In this document: positions 50,654 to 59,174 of the stretch, one piece after another
Numbering within the stretch: the stretch's first letter is position 1
Layout: every line of letters starts with the position of its first letter
NCBI GenBank assembly: GCA_042095375.1
Contig: JBELBJ010000006.1
Span: 1-64,000 of the forward strand
Direction of reading: 5' to 3'
Length of the DNA: 64,000 bases
Source of the DNA: GCA-2715645 sp042095375
Lineage (GTDB): Bacteria > Bacteroidota > Bacteroidia > Cytophagales > MED-G16
Program-made: the position numbers and the translations under genes
The notes under the pieces: model-generated
What the model was told of the DNA's origin: nothing
Databases searched by the model: none
What the model saw: only the letters and a program-made list of their open reading frames with translations

Positions 50654-52354
50654 ATGAAGTATAAACAAGATAACAATAAACTTGTTAAAGATTTAAAAGT
50701 AATAGTTGGCCACAAATATATAATTACAGACGAATGGAATAAAGAAACTTTTTGTAAGGGGTGGAGATATGGAGAAGGTAAAGCATTAGCAGTAGCTAAA
50801 CCAGGAACATTACTTGAAATTTGGAAGATACTCAAGATTTGTGTAGATAATGATATTATTATTATTATGCAAGCTGCTAACACCGGTTTAACTGGTGGTT
50901 CTACTCCTTATGGTAATAATTATGATCGTCCAATTATAATTATAAATACCATGCGAATCAGTGACATTCATATTATTAATGAAGGCAAACAAATTATAGG
51001 TCTTTCAGGTAGTACATTATATGATTTAGAAAAGAAATTAGAACCATTAGATAGAGAACCCCATTCAGTAATAGGATCAACCAGTATAGGAGCTTCTATA
51101 ATCGGTGGAGTTTGTAATAACTCTGGTGGCTCTTTAGTTAAAAGAGGTCCTGCATATACCGAATTGGCTTTATATGCTAGAGTGAATTCAAATGGAAAGT
51201 TAGAATTGATTAATGAATTAGAAATCAATTTAGGTTCTAAGCCAGAAGAAATTTTAAATAATTTACAAAATAGAAACTATAATAAATCTGACATTCTAAA
51301 TTCTAATAAATTAGCGTCCGATAATAAGTATTCTGAAATAGTTAGAGAAATTAATTCAAAAACTCCAGCAAGATTCAATTCTGATGATAGGCTATTGTAT
51401 GGAGCTTCAGGTAGTTCAGGGAAAATTGTTGTTTTTGCAGTAAGATTAGATACATACCCTACACCAAAACAAAATAAAGTATTCTATGTTGGTTGTAACA
51501 ACCCTGATGTTTTTTGGAAATTAAGAAGAGATATTCTTTCAAAATTTAAAACACTTCCTAAACTAGGTGATTATTTGCATAGAAATTGTTATGATGCTGC
51601 AAAAAAATACAGTAAAGACACTTTCGTTGTAATAGAAAAATTAGGAACAAAATTTCTTCCTACGCTTTTCGAATTAAAGAGAAAAGTAGATTTATTGTCA
51701 AAAAAATTTAAATTCCTTCCTGATAAATTATCTGATAAATTAATGCAATTTTTAAGTAATTTTTGGCCAAACCATTTGCCAAAAAGAATGGAACAGTTTC
51801 GAAATAAATATGAACATCACTGGATCATTGAAATGTCAGACGAAGGTATTGATGAAGCAAAATTATACTTTGAAAAATTTTTTAAAGATAACGAAGGAGA
51901 GTTTTTTGAATGTACTAAAAAAGAAGGTAAAAAGGCACTTCTACATCGATTTGTTGCAGCAAGTGCTTTTGGTCGTTTTCATACCATTCATAAAAAAAAT
52001 TTAGGAGAAGAATTATCTTTAGATATAGCTTTTCCTCGTAATGAAAAAGATTGGTTTGAAAAGTTACCCTCAGAAATTGATGATTTACTTGAAATCAAAC
52101 TATATTATGGCCATTTATTTTGTCATGTATTACACCAAAATTATATTCTTAAAAAAGGGGTAAATGCTGAAACATTAAAACAAAAATTATTAAAAACTTT
52201 TAACAATAGAGGAGCTGAATACCCCGCAGAACATAATGTTGGACATGAATATTACGCAAAACCATCTTTATTAAATTTTTATAAAAAATTGGACCCAACT
52301 AATAGTTTTAATCCTGGTGTGGGGTGTACTAGTAAGCATAAAAACTGGAAATAG
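50654..52354 (+). CDS. dld: Quinone-dependent D-lactate dehydrogenase
   Basis: Dld is a peripheral membrane FAD enzyme oxidising D-lactate to pyruvate with electrons passing to quinone. The 566-residue protein has the FAD-binding-4 domain (MQAANTGLTGGSTPYG, about 76-91; GSTSIGASIIGGVCNNSGGSLV, in two blocks) and the long membrane-binding D-lactate dehydrogenase C-terminal part (MEQFRNKYEHHWIIEMSD, HNVGHEYYAKP). The length matches Escherichia coli Dld. It lies 21 bases after purM. Confidence 0.93.
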   Translation: MKYKQDNNKLVKDLKVIVGHKYIITDEWNKETFCKGWRYGEGKALAVAKPGTLLEIWKILKICVDNDIIIIMQAANTGLTGGSTPYGNNYDRPIIIINTMRISDIHIINEGKQIIGLSGSTLYDLEKKLEPLDREPHSVIGSTSIGASIIGGVCNNSGGSLVKRGPAYTELALYARVNSNGKLELINELEINLGSKPEEILNNLQNRNYNKSDILNSNKLASDNKYSEIVREINSKTPARFNSDDRLLYGASGSSGKIVVFAVRLDTYPTPKQNKVFYVGCNNPDVFWKLRRDILSKFKTLPKLGDYLHRNCYDAAKKYSKDTFVVIEKLGTKFLPTLFELKRKVDLLSKKFKFLPDKLSDKLMQFLSNFWPNHLPKRMEQFRNKYEHHWIIEMSDEGIDEAKLYFEKFFKDNEGEFFECTKKEGKKALLHRFVAASAFGRFHTIHKKNLGEELSLDIAFPRNEKDWFEKLPSEIDDLLEIKLYYGHLFCHVLHQNYILKKGVNAETLKQKLLKTFNNRGAEYPAEHNVGHEYYAKPSLLNFYKKLDPTNSFNPGVGCTSKHKNWK

Positions 52355-52371
52355 AACTAATTTTTTATTAT

Positions 52372-52402
52372 TTGATAATTATCATCTTAAATTATATATT
52401 TG
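52372..52402 (+). promoter_or_regulatory. Promoter and palindromic operator candidate for rpsU
   Basis: TTG at 52372-52374 and the -7 element TATATTTG at 52395-52402 are 20 bases apart, matching the Bacteroidota promoter. A perfect 12-base palindrome TGATAATTATCA (52373-52384) overlaps the -33 element, so a repressor bound there would block transcription. Transcription would start about 12 bases before the rpsU ATG. Confidence 0.52.
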
Positions 52403-52419
52403 CAACTCAAAAAATTATT

Positions 52420-52611
52420 ATGATAAAAGTTACAGTTAAAGAAAATGAAGATATAAATAGAGCCTTAAAAAGATTCAAAAAAAAATTTGATAAGGGTCAG
52501 GTTTTAAAGACATATAAAAACAAATCTTTTTTTACAAAGCCATCAATCACCCGTAGAGAAGAAGTTTTAAAAGCTTCCTATAAGCAAAGACTTCAATCAA
52601 AAGAACAATAA
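52420..52611 (+). CDS. rpsU: 30S ribosomal protein S21
   Basis: The 63-residue basic protein starts MIKVTVKENEDINRALKRFKKKF, the S21 N-terminus, and continues with KPSITRREEVLKASYKQR. I chose the ATG at 52420; the frame opens earlier at 52372 but that would run through the promoter. S21 binds near the anti-Shine-Dalgarno end of 16S rRNA, which in Bacteroidota is sequestered by S21, S6 and S18. It is followed after 31 bases by the recombinase gene, the usual flavobacterial pair. Confidence 0.96.
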   Translation: MIKVTVKENEDINRALKRFKKKFDKGQVLKTYKNKSFFTKPSITRREEVLKASYKQRLQSKEQ

Positions 52612-52642
52612 TTAATTCAAATCAATTATTTTAGTAGTTCGA

Positions 52643-53521
52643 ATGTTTGAACTATTTTTAAAATACTTAAGATTTGAAAAAAGATATAGCGACCATACAG
52701 TTTCAAGTTATAAAATAGACCTAAAACAATTTATAGAATTTATTGAGAAAGAATTTGGGTTAAAAAAATTAAATTCAGTTAATCATAAAATTGCTAGATC
52801 ATGGATAATTAATCTTTCCTCAGAAAATTTAACATCAGCAACAATTAATAGAAAAATAGCTTCTGCCAAATCATTTTATAAATATTTAATTTCTAGAGAA
52901 AAGTTGAATGAAAATCCATTCAAAAATATTTCTCTACTAAAAAAAGAAAAAAAACTGCCAAAGTTTATTAAAGAAAAAGATATAAAAGTAATGTTTGATC
53001 AATCTAAATTTAAAAATAATTTGATCGATACAAGAAACCTTTTGATTTTAGAATTATTATATGGTACAGGAATAAGATTATCAGAATTAATTAATTTAAA
53101 AATAAAAGATTGTGATTTAAATAAAAATCAAATTAAAGTATTAGGTAAAAGAAATAAAGAAAGAATAATCCCTATAAATAAAAATATAAAATCTCAATTA
53201 GAAAAATATTTAATTTTGAGGGCACAGAAGGAAATAAAAAACTCTGAATATTTAATAATAACTTCAAAATATGAAAAATCATATCCTATGTTTATTTATA
53301 GAATTGTTAAGAACAATCTTTCTAAAACCATTAATAGTGAAAAATACAATCCTCACATCCTAAGGCATACATTTGCAACTCATTTAGTGAATAAAGGGGC
53401 TAATATAAATGCTGTAAAAGACCTTTTAGGTCATTCAAGTCTTGCTGCAACTCAAATTTATACTCATAATTCAATTGAAAAGCTTAAGGAAACTTTTCAA
53501 ACTTCGCATCCAAAAGCTTAG
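52643..53521 (+). CDS. XerC/XerD-type tyrosine recombinase
   Basis: The 292-residue protein has an N-terminal SAM-like core-binding domain (FLKYLRFEKRYSDHTVSSY) and a C-terminal catalytic domain with the full tyrosine-recombinase set: Arg in GTGIRLSELINL, HILRHTFATHLVNKGA (His-x-x-Arg), LLGHSSLAATQIYTH (His and the nucleophilic Tyr). Length and context next to rpsU fit the housekeeping dimer-resolution recombinase at dif. Whether it is XerC or XerD is not certain. Confidence 0.92.
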   Translation: MFELFLKYLRFEKRYSDHTVSSYKIDLKQFIEFIEKEFGLKKLNSVNHKIARSWIINLSSENLTSATINRKIASAKSFYKYLISREKLNENPFKNISLLKKEKKLPKFIKEKDIKVMFDQSKFKNNLIDTRNLLILELLYGTGIRLSELINLKIKDCDLNKNQIKVLGKRNKERIIPINKNIKSQLEKYLILRAQKEIKNSEYLIITSKYEKSYPMFIYRIVKNNLSKTINSEKYNPHILRHTFATHLVNKGANINAVKDLLGHSSLAATQIYTHNSIEKLKETFQTSHPKA

Positions 53522-53551
53522 AAATAAATCTAATAATTTTAAAATTGGCAA

Positions 53552-54328
53552 TTAAGAAGCTCTGAGAAAGTCAGTAATTAATAAAAAAAATTCATCTGGA
53601 GAATCAACATGAAGCCAATGACCTGAATTTTTAATTTTTTTTATAGAAGCTTTTGGAAAATATTTTTTAATTTTTACAAAATCAGAATCGAATATATAAT
53701 CTGATTTTTCCCCTTTAATAAATAAAGTATTTGCATTACAAGTAAATGAATTATCTTTCCAGGAATATATTTCAAGCATTTTTTTTTCTATTAAAGTTAT
53801 ATTTGGTTTCCACATAAAGTTATTTGAATTCACTCTTTTTAAATTTTTTAAAATGAAGTGTCTTACACCAGGTTCGGGGATAAAATTTGAAAGATAAGTA
53901 TCAGCATCAATTCTGCTTTTTATGATATTTAATGGTAATGAAATTACTGACTTTATTAATTCATCAAATCTTGATTGAGCTGAATAATCTTTAGGTGCAA
54001 TGTCTAAAATAATCAAATTTTCTACTAGATGATTATATTTTAATGCAAAAGACATGGCAACTTTACCTCCCATTGAATGACCCATTATATTCACAGATGA
54101 TAATTTATTAGAATTTATAAATTCATAAATATCATCAGATAACAAGTCGTAATTTATGTCTGAGCTATGTGGGGAATTTCCATGGTTCATTTGGTCCAGA
54201 ATATAAACATGAAAAAAATCTGATAACTTTTTTCCATGAAAAATCCAATTGTCTGAACAGCCTAAAAGGCCATGTAAAATAATTAATGGTTTACCTGAAC
54301 CAAACTCTCTAAAAAAAAGATTACTCAT
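53552..54328 (-). CDS. Alpha/beta hydrolase (YbfF-like)
   Basis: The 258-residue protein has an alpha/beta hydrolase fold: the oxyanion region IILHGLLGCSDNW (about 16-28), the nucleophile elbow IMGHSMGGKVA with Ser at about 84, LFIKGEKSDYI for the acid, and the catalytic His in SGHWLHVDSPDEF. It is closest by pattern to YbfF-type esterases. It overlaps the end of pdxJ by eight bases, forming a minus-strand operon. The physiological ester is unknown. Confidence 0.87.
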   Translation of the reverse strand: MSNLFFREFGSGKPLIILHGLLGCSDNWIFHGKKLSDFFHVYILDQMNHGNSPHSSDINYDLLSDDIYEFINSNKLSSVNIMGHSMGGKVAMSFALKYNHLVENLIILDIAPKDYSAQSRFDELIKSVISLPLNIIKSRIDADTYLSNFIPEPGVRHFILKNLKRVNSNNFMWKPNITLIEKKMLEIYSWKDNSFTCNANTLFIKGEKSDYIFDSDFVKIKKYFPKASIKKIKNSGHWLHVDSPDEFFLLITDFLRAS

Positions 54329-55043
54329 AATTTAATTTTGATAAATACTTTTTGATTGTATTTTCAATTCCATAGTAAATGGAATCAGAAATTAATGCAT
54401 GACCAATAGAAACTTCAAATAGAAAAGATATTTTAGATTTAAAATACTTTAAATTATCTAGATTTAGATCATGCCCTGCATTAACATCCATATTTAATTC
54501 TTTCGCTTTTAGAGAAGCATTTAAATACTTTTTAATGGAATTAGTTTTATCTGATAAATAATCTGAAGAATAATCTCCAGTATATAATTCTATTCTATCG
54601 GCACCACAATCAAAAGCTCCCTCAACATACTCTATTTCCGGATTAATAAATACAGAAACTTTAGTGCCAAATGATTTTAAATTTTTAATAACTTCTCTCA
54701 AAAATGATTTGTTTTTAACTGTGTCCCATCCTTGATCTGATGTAATGACATCATGGGTGTCAGGAACAAGGGTTGCTTGTTCAGGTTTAATGTCAGATAT
54801 AATTTTAATAAACCTTTCATCAGGATATCCTTCAATATTGTAATTGGTTTTTACTACTTTAGAAATTTCATAAGTATCTTTTAAAGTAATATGTCTTTCA
54901 TCTGGTCTAGGATGGACAGTTATTCCATGAATACCAAATTTTTGAATATCATTTACAAATTGATATAAATTTGGGATATTTCCACCTCTAGCATTTCTTA
55001 AAGTTGCAATTTTATTAACATTAACACTTAACCTTGTTTTCAT
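54321..55043 (-). CDS. pdxJ: Pyridoxine 5'-phosphate synthase
   Basis: PdxJ condenses 1-deoxyxylulose-5-phosphate with 3-amino-2-oxopropyl phosphate to form pyridoxine phosphate. The 240-residue TIM-barrel protein shows LSVNVNKIATLRNARGGNIP at the N-terminus, GITVHPRPDERHI, VTLVPD-type ATLVPDTHDVITSD, and the C-terminal AGHDLNLDNL. It is divergent from yqeY, with 34 bases between; TAAATTTG at 55049-55056 could be the -7 element of yqeY. Confidence 0.96.
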   Translation of the reverse strand: MKTRLSVNVNKIATLRNARGGNIPNLYQFVNDIQKFGIHGITVHPRPDERHITLKDTYEISKVVKTNYNIEGYPDERFIKIISDIKPEQATLVPDTHDVITSDQGWDTVKNKSFLREVIKNLKSFGTKVSVFINPEIEYVEGAFDCGADRIELYTGDYSSDYLSDKTNSIKKYLNASLKAKELNMDVNAGHDLNLDNLKYFKSKISFLFEVSIGHALISDSIYYGIENTIKKYLSKLNYE

Positions 55044-55077
55044 TTAACTAAATTTGAGATAAAATTAAATATTTGTT

Positions 55078-55527
55078 ATGAGTCTCAAAGAAATAATAGA
55101 TAAAGAAATAAAAAATGCAATGTTAAATCAAAATAAAATAAGATTAAATGCTTTAAGGGCAATTAAATCTTCTATTTTACTTCACGAAAAAAGTGAAAAC
55201 GGCAATGATACATTGACTAAGGAAAAAGAAATGCAAATTCTAATGAAAAATGTTAAACAAAGAAATGATTCTAAAGCATTGTATATAAAACAAGGCCGAA
55301 AAGATTTAGCAAAAATAGAGGATGATGAAATAAAAATCATTTCTGAATTTTTACCTAATCAAATGAGTGATAAAGAGATCCATATAGAAATTGAAAAAAT
55401 TATTAAAGAAAATGATGCAGCCAATATAAAAGATATGGGGAAAATTATGGGCATTGCTTCTAAAAAGTTTTCTGGACAAGCTGATAATAGCTTAATTGCC
55501 AGTATTGTGAAATCTAAATTAACATAG
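55078..55527 (+). CDS. YqeY/GatB-tail domain protein
   Basis: The 149-residue helical protein has the YqeY family pattern: SLKEIIDKEIKNAMLNQNK, LNALRAIKSSILLHEKS, KQRNDSKALYIKQGRKDLAKIE and FLPNQMSDKEI, ending with the GatB-like tail MGIASKKFSGQADNSLIASIVK. Such proteins may bind tRNA, by relation to GatB, but the role is not settled. It is the first gene of a plus-strand run into cvpA, a hydrolase and nadK. Confidence 0.9.
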   Translation: MSLKEIIDKEIKNAMLNQNKIRLNALRAIKSSILLHEKSENGNDTLTKEKEMQILMKNVKQRNDSKALYIKQGRKDLAKIEDDEIKIISEFLPNQMSDKEIHIEIEKIIKENDAANIKDMGKIMGIASKKFSGQADNSLIASIVKSKLT

Positions 55528-55528
55528 T

Positions 55529-56068
55529 TTGAACTTATTAGATGTAATTGCAACATTAATAATTTTATATGGGGCATACAAAGGATATAAAAAAGGGTTT
55601 TTTATATCCTTGATGGGTTTCTTATCTCTATATCTTAGTTTAATTATTGGGATAAAATATCATCATATTTTAATTTTGATAATTAAAAAAACACCTATCA
55701 ATATTGATGATAATGCTCTAATTGTTGTTTCAATAATTACAAGTTTTTTATTGAGTTTTATAATAATTTTTCAGTTATCAAAGTTTTTGAAATACATTTT
55801 AGATTTGACTTTAATTGGGTTATTAGATGATTTAGGGGGTGCATTCTTAGGATCTTTGATTTGTGGATTTATGCTAAGTTTTTTATTTAATATTTTAGAC
55901 TGGTTAAATATTGAATTACTATCTAATGAAATCAATAATTCAATTTTATACCCAATAATTAAGGAAATTCAACCTATATTAACTGAATATATATTATTGG
56001 CTATTAATATAGCTCCAGAGTTTTGGGATTTAATTAAAAATATTGAAGAAAATAAATCATTTACTTAA
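55529..56068 (+). CDS. CvpA family membrane protein
   Basis: The 179-residue membrane protein has four helices and the CvpA opening NLLDVIATLIILYGAYKGYKKG, followed by LIGLLDDLGGAFLGSLICGFML. CvpA proteins are linked to colicin V production in Escherichia coli, but the general function is probably envelope maintenance. The start is TTG, one base after yqeY stops. It is translationally coupled in the same operon. Confidence 0.87.
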   Translation: MNLLDVIATLIILYGAYKGYKKGFFISLMGFLSLYLSLIIGIKYHHILILIIKKTPINIDDNALIVVSIITSFLLSFIIIFQLSKFLKYILDLTLIGLLDDLGGAFLGSLICGFMLSFLFNILDWLNIELLSNEINNSILYPIIKEIQPILTEYILLAINIAPEFWDLIKNIEENKSFT

Positions 56069-56079
56069 TTTCAAATAAA

Positions 56080-56805
56080 ATGAAGACTAAGTGTATAGAT
56101 AAAGGAAAAGGAAAAGTTATTCTTCTTATTCATGGGCTTTTTGGTGCATTAAGTAATTGGAAAACAGTGATTAATGAATTATCAAAAAATTATAGAGTAA
56201 TAGTGCCAAAACTTCCAATTATAGAAGTTGATCCATCTAAAGCTTCTATCTCTGGACTATCTGAGTTTATTAGAAATTTTATTTCTTTAAAAAAATTAAA
56301 AAATATATCAATTATTGGAAATTCTCTGGGAGGTCACTTAGCATTAGATTATGTAATAAATTATCAAAAAAATGTAAGTAATTTAATTTTAACAGGTAGC
56401 TCTGGTTTATTTGAAAATTCATTCGGGGGCTCTTTTCCTAAAAGAGGAGATTACAATTACATTAATGAAAGGGTTAATTATACATTTTTTAATCCTAAAA
56501 TTTTATCGAAAAAATATATTCAAGAAATATATGATACTTTAAACGACAATGATAAATGTTTAAATATTATCAAATTAGCAAGATCTGCTCAAAGAAATAA
56601 TATGTCAAAATTATTACACAAAATAACATCTCCTACTCTATTAGTTTGGGGACTTAATGATACCATTACCCCCCCATCTGTTGCACATGAATTTAATAGA
56701 TTAATTAAAAACTCAAAAATAAAGTTTATAGATAATTGTTGCCATGCCCCAATGATGGAACATCCAAAATTATTTAATAAATATATTGTTGATTTTTTAA
56801 AATAG
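56080..56805 (+). CDS. Alpha/beta hydrolase
   Basis: The 241-residue protein has an alpha/beta hydrolase core: ILLIHGLFGALSNW (about 13-26), the nucleophile elbow GNSLGGHLALDY with Ser at about 85, the acid WGLNDTITPP, and the catalytic His in NCCHAPMMEHP. It is a different subfamily from the protein at 53552-54328, closer to MhpC-like or YbfF-unrelated C-C hydrolases. It lies 11 bases after cvpA and five bases before nadK. The substrate is unknown. Confidence 0.85.
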   Translation: MKTKCIDKGKGKVILLIHGLFGALSNWKTVINELSKNYRVIVPKLPIIEVDPSKASISGLSEFIRNFISLKKLKNISIIGNSLGGHLALDYVINYQKNVSNLILTGSSGLFENSFGGSFPKRGDYNYINERVNYTFFNPKILSKKYIQEIYDTLNDNDKCLNIIKLARSAQRNNMSKLLHKITSPTLLVWGLNDTITPPSVAHEFNRLIKNSKIKFIDNCCHAPMMEHPKLFNKYIVDFLK

Positions 56806-56810
56806 TCAAG

Positions 56811-57686
56811 ATGAATATCGCTTTACACGGAAAAAACTTAAACAATAAAAAATTATTAATACTTGAAGCAATCATTAAAAATATAAAATCTAATAATATC
56901 AACGTATTTACCTCAAAAGAATTAAAAGAAAACCTTACTAAAAAAAAATCTATTTTAAGAAAAATTGAAAGTTATAATTTAAATAAATTAAAAGAATGTA
57001 AATATATTTTCAGTTTTGGAGGTGATGGAACTTTATTAGATACTGTAACACATATATATAATTTATCTATACCGATTTTAGGAATAAACATTGGTAAATT
57101 AGGTTTTTTATCAATATTTGACATAAAACAAATTGATAAAACCATAAAAATGATTAAAAAAAATGAGTTAAATATTGATAAAAGATCTCTCATTACAGTT
57201 AACTCAAATAAAAAAAATATTTTTTCTCCATATAATTTTGCCTTAAATGAGTTTACAGTAGTTAAAAAAGATTCTTCATCAATGCTAACAATAAAATGTT
57301 TCGTGAATGATGAATTATTAAATACTTATTGGGCTGATGGATTAATTATAGCTAGTCCAACAGGATCAACAGGTTATTCTTTATCATGCGGGGGCCCAAT
57401 TGTATCTCCTGACAATGAAAGTTTTATAATTACACCTATAAGCCCACATAACTTAAGTGTGAGATCTTTAATTGTTTCAAATAAATCAAAAATTCAATTA
57501 AAAATTGAGAGCAATGGATATAATTTTTTAACTTCTCTTGACTCAAGATCATATACATGTAAAAGTGAAACTGAAATTACAATAATGAATTCAAAATTTA
57601 AAGTATCACTTGCTAAAGTAAGAGATTATTCCTTCTTTAATACCCTTAGGGGAAAACTCAATTGGGGATATGATTTAAGAAATTAA
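56811..57686 (+). CDS. nadK: NAD kinase
   Basis: NadK phosphorylates NAD to NADP. The 291-residue protein has the family motif FSFGGDGTLLDTV (about 64-76), NIGKLGFLS, the NE/D motif in FALNEFTVVKK, and DGLIIASPTGSTGYSLSCGGPIV in two blocks. The length is normal. It begins the conserved flavobacterial order nadK-DUF6089-uppS-bamA-ompH, here without the CBS-domain gene that often lies in between. Confidence 0.96.
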   Translation: MNIALHGKNLNNKKLLILEAIIKNIKSNNINVFTSKELKENLTKKKSILRKIESYNLNKLKECKYIFSFGGDGTLLDTVTHIYNLSIPILGINIGKLGFLSIFDIKQIDKTIKMIKKNELNIDKRSLITVNSNKKNIFSPYNFALNEFTVVKKDSSSMLTIKCFVNDELLNTYWADGLIIASPTGSTGYSLSCGGPIVSPDNESFIITPISPHNLSVRSLIVSNKSKIQLKIESNGYNFLTSLDSRSYTCKSETEITIMNSKFKVSLAKVRDYSFFNTLRGKLNWGYDLRN

Positions 57687-57721
57687 ATAATATTTAGATT
57701 TTTTTTCGTTAATCATTAAGT

Positions 57722-58435
57722 ATGAAATTTTTTAATACCAAAGTTTATATTATTGTTTTTCTTTTTCTGTTTTTAAATAGTAAGGTTCTATCTCAATTTC
57801 TTGAGCCTGGAATTGGATTAGGACTAGTATCTTATTCAGGTGATTTAAAAAGAGGTTATTCTTTAAGTTCTGCCTCTATAGGTTTAGAACTATTCCAAAG
57901 GTTGAATTTAAGTAAACACATATCGGTAAAGGGAGGAATTAAAAGAGGTTCTATTAAAGGAAATGAGAAGATTCTAGATGCTCTTTCAAAAAGACGAAAT
58001 TATTCATTTAAAAGCAAAGTCACTGAATTTTCATCTAAAGTTGAATATAATTTTCTTGATTATTTTGATGAGACTGGTAAAAAAAATTTTACACCTTATC
58101 TTTTTTTTGGAATGGGAATTAATATGTTGAAAAACATCGAAAAAAATAATATAAAAGTTTCAGGAAAAAACAACTTAAATTTAATTTTTCCATTTGGTTT
58201 AGGTTTTAAATACTTATATAAAAATAGATTTTCTTTAGCGCTAGAGTTTGAAATTAAAAAGACTCTTACTGATGAAATTGATATTCTAGAAAACAATGAA
58301 TCATTAGTAAAAAACTTTCAATATGGAAATCCAAAAAGTAATGATTTTTATTATTTTACCGGCTTCACTATTAGCTATATTTTATATACTATACCTTGTC
58401 CTCAAAATTCAGCACCATCAAATAATATTTATTAA
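57722..58435 (+). CDS. DUF6089-type outer-membrane beta-barrel protein
   Basis: The 237-residue protein has a signal peptide (about 6-24, cut near SKVLSQ) and alternating hydrophobic strands, starting with FLEPGIGLGLVSYSGDL and ending KSNDFYYFTGFTISYIL. The position between nadK and uppS is that of the Bacteroidota DUF6089 proteins. FTPYLFFGMGINML is also typical. It is a predicted small outer-membrane barrel, related to the SprT/PorG-like proteins of the type IX secretion system in gliding flavobacteria; a direct link is not shown. Confidence 0.82.
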   Translation: MKFFNTKVYIIVFLFLFLNSKVLSQFLEPGIGLGLVSYSGDLKRGYSLSSASIGLELFQRLNLSKHISVKGGIKRGSIKGNEKILDALSKRRNYSFKSKVTEFSSKVEYNFLDYFDETGKKNFTPYLFFGMGINMLKNIEKNNIKVSGKNNLNLIFPFGLGFKYLYKNRFSLALEFEIKKTLTDEIDILENNESLVKNFQYGNPKSNDFYYFTGFTISYILYTIPCPQNSAPSNNIY

Positions 58436-58474
58436 TTTCAGTTATTATTAATATAATTTAAGAACTTTGTTTAA

Positions 58475-59173
58475 ATGAACGATAAGCTTAAAAAAATTCC
58501 TAATCATATTGCAATAATTATGGACGGTAACGGTAGGTGGGCAAGATCAAAAGGAAAAGATAGAATTTATGGACATAATAATGCAAAAAAAGCAATTAGA
58601 GAATCTATTGAAATATGTTCAGAATTAAAGGTACAATGCTTATCATTATTTACTTTTTCAACAGAAAATTGGAATAGACCTTCAATTGAGACAAAAGCAC
58701 TAATAAAATTGATTGAAAAAGTAATGAAAGAAGAATTAAATGATTTAATTAAAAACAACATAAAAATAAAAGTTATTGGTGATCTATCTAAGTTTTCATC
58801 AACAACAAAGAATACTTTTTTAGATGGAATAAGTAAAACAAAAAACAATACAGGATTAAATCTCGTTCTAGCAATAAATTATAGTGGTAAATGGGATATA
58901 ATTAATGCAATAAAAGAAATAAAAACAAAAGAAAATGATTTTAAAAGATTAGAGGAAAAATTTCAATCCTATCTATCAACAAATGATATTCCAGACCCAG
59001 AATTAATTGTAAGAACGGGTGGTGAAAAAAGAATTAGTAACTTTTATTTATGGCAGGCTGCTTATTCAGAATTTATTTTTGTTAAGATTTTTTGGCCTGA
59101 TTTTAGAAAAAAAGATTTAAATAATGCTATTTTCGAGTTTCAAAAAAGAAAAAGAAGATTTGGAGGATTATAA
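58475..59173 (+). CDS. uppS: Undecaprenyl diphosphate synthase (isoprenyl transferase)
   Basis: UppS makes the C55 cis-prenyl carrier lipid for peptidoglycan and O-antigen. The 232-residue protein has the catalytic HIAIIMDGNGRWARSKG (about 11-27), SLFTFSTENWNRP, LNLVLAINYSGKWDI, and DPELIVRTGGEKRISNFYLWQ near the C-terminus. The length is slightly short but normal for flavobacteria. One base separates its stop from the bamA ATG. Confidence 0.97.
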   Translation: MNDKLKKIPNHIAIIMDGNGRWARSKGKDRIYGHNNAKKAIRESIEICSELKVQCLSLFTFSTENWNRPSIETKALIKLIEKVMKEELNDLIKNNIKIKVIGDLSKFSSTTKNTFLDGISKTKNNTGLNLVLAINYSGKWDIINAIKEIKTKENDFKRLEEKFQSYLSTNDIPDPELIVRTGGEKRISNFYLWQAAYSEFIFVKIFWPDFRKKDLNNAIFEFQKRKRRFGGL

Positions 59174-59174
59174 A

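Noticed and set aside
52643..53521. Integrase of a mobile element
   Set aside because: Size, lack of an extra N-terminal arm domain and position beside rpsU fit a housekeeping Xer recombinase.
59124..59174. Upstream start for bamA inside uppS
   Set aside because: It adds a charged leader before a normal signal peptide; the ATG at 59175 fits the family.
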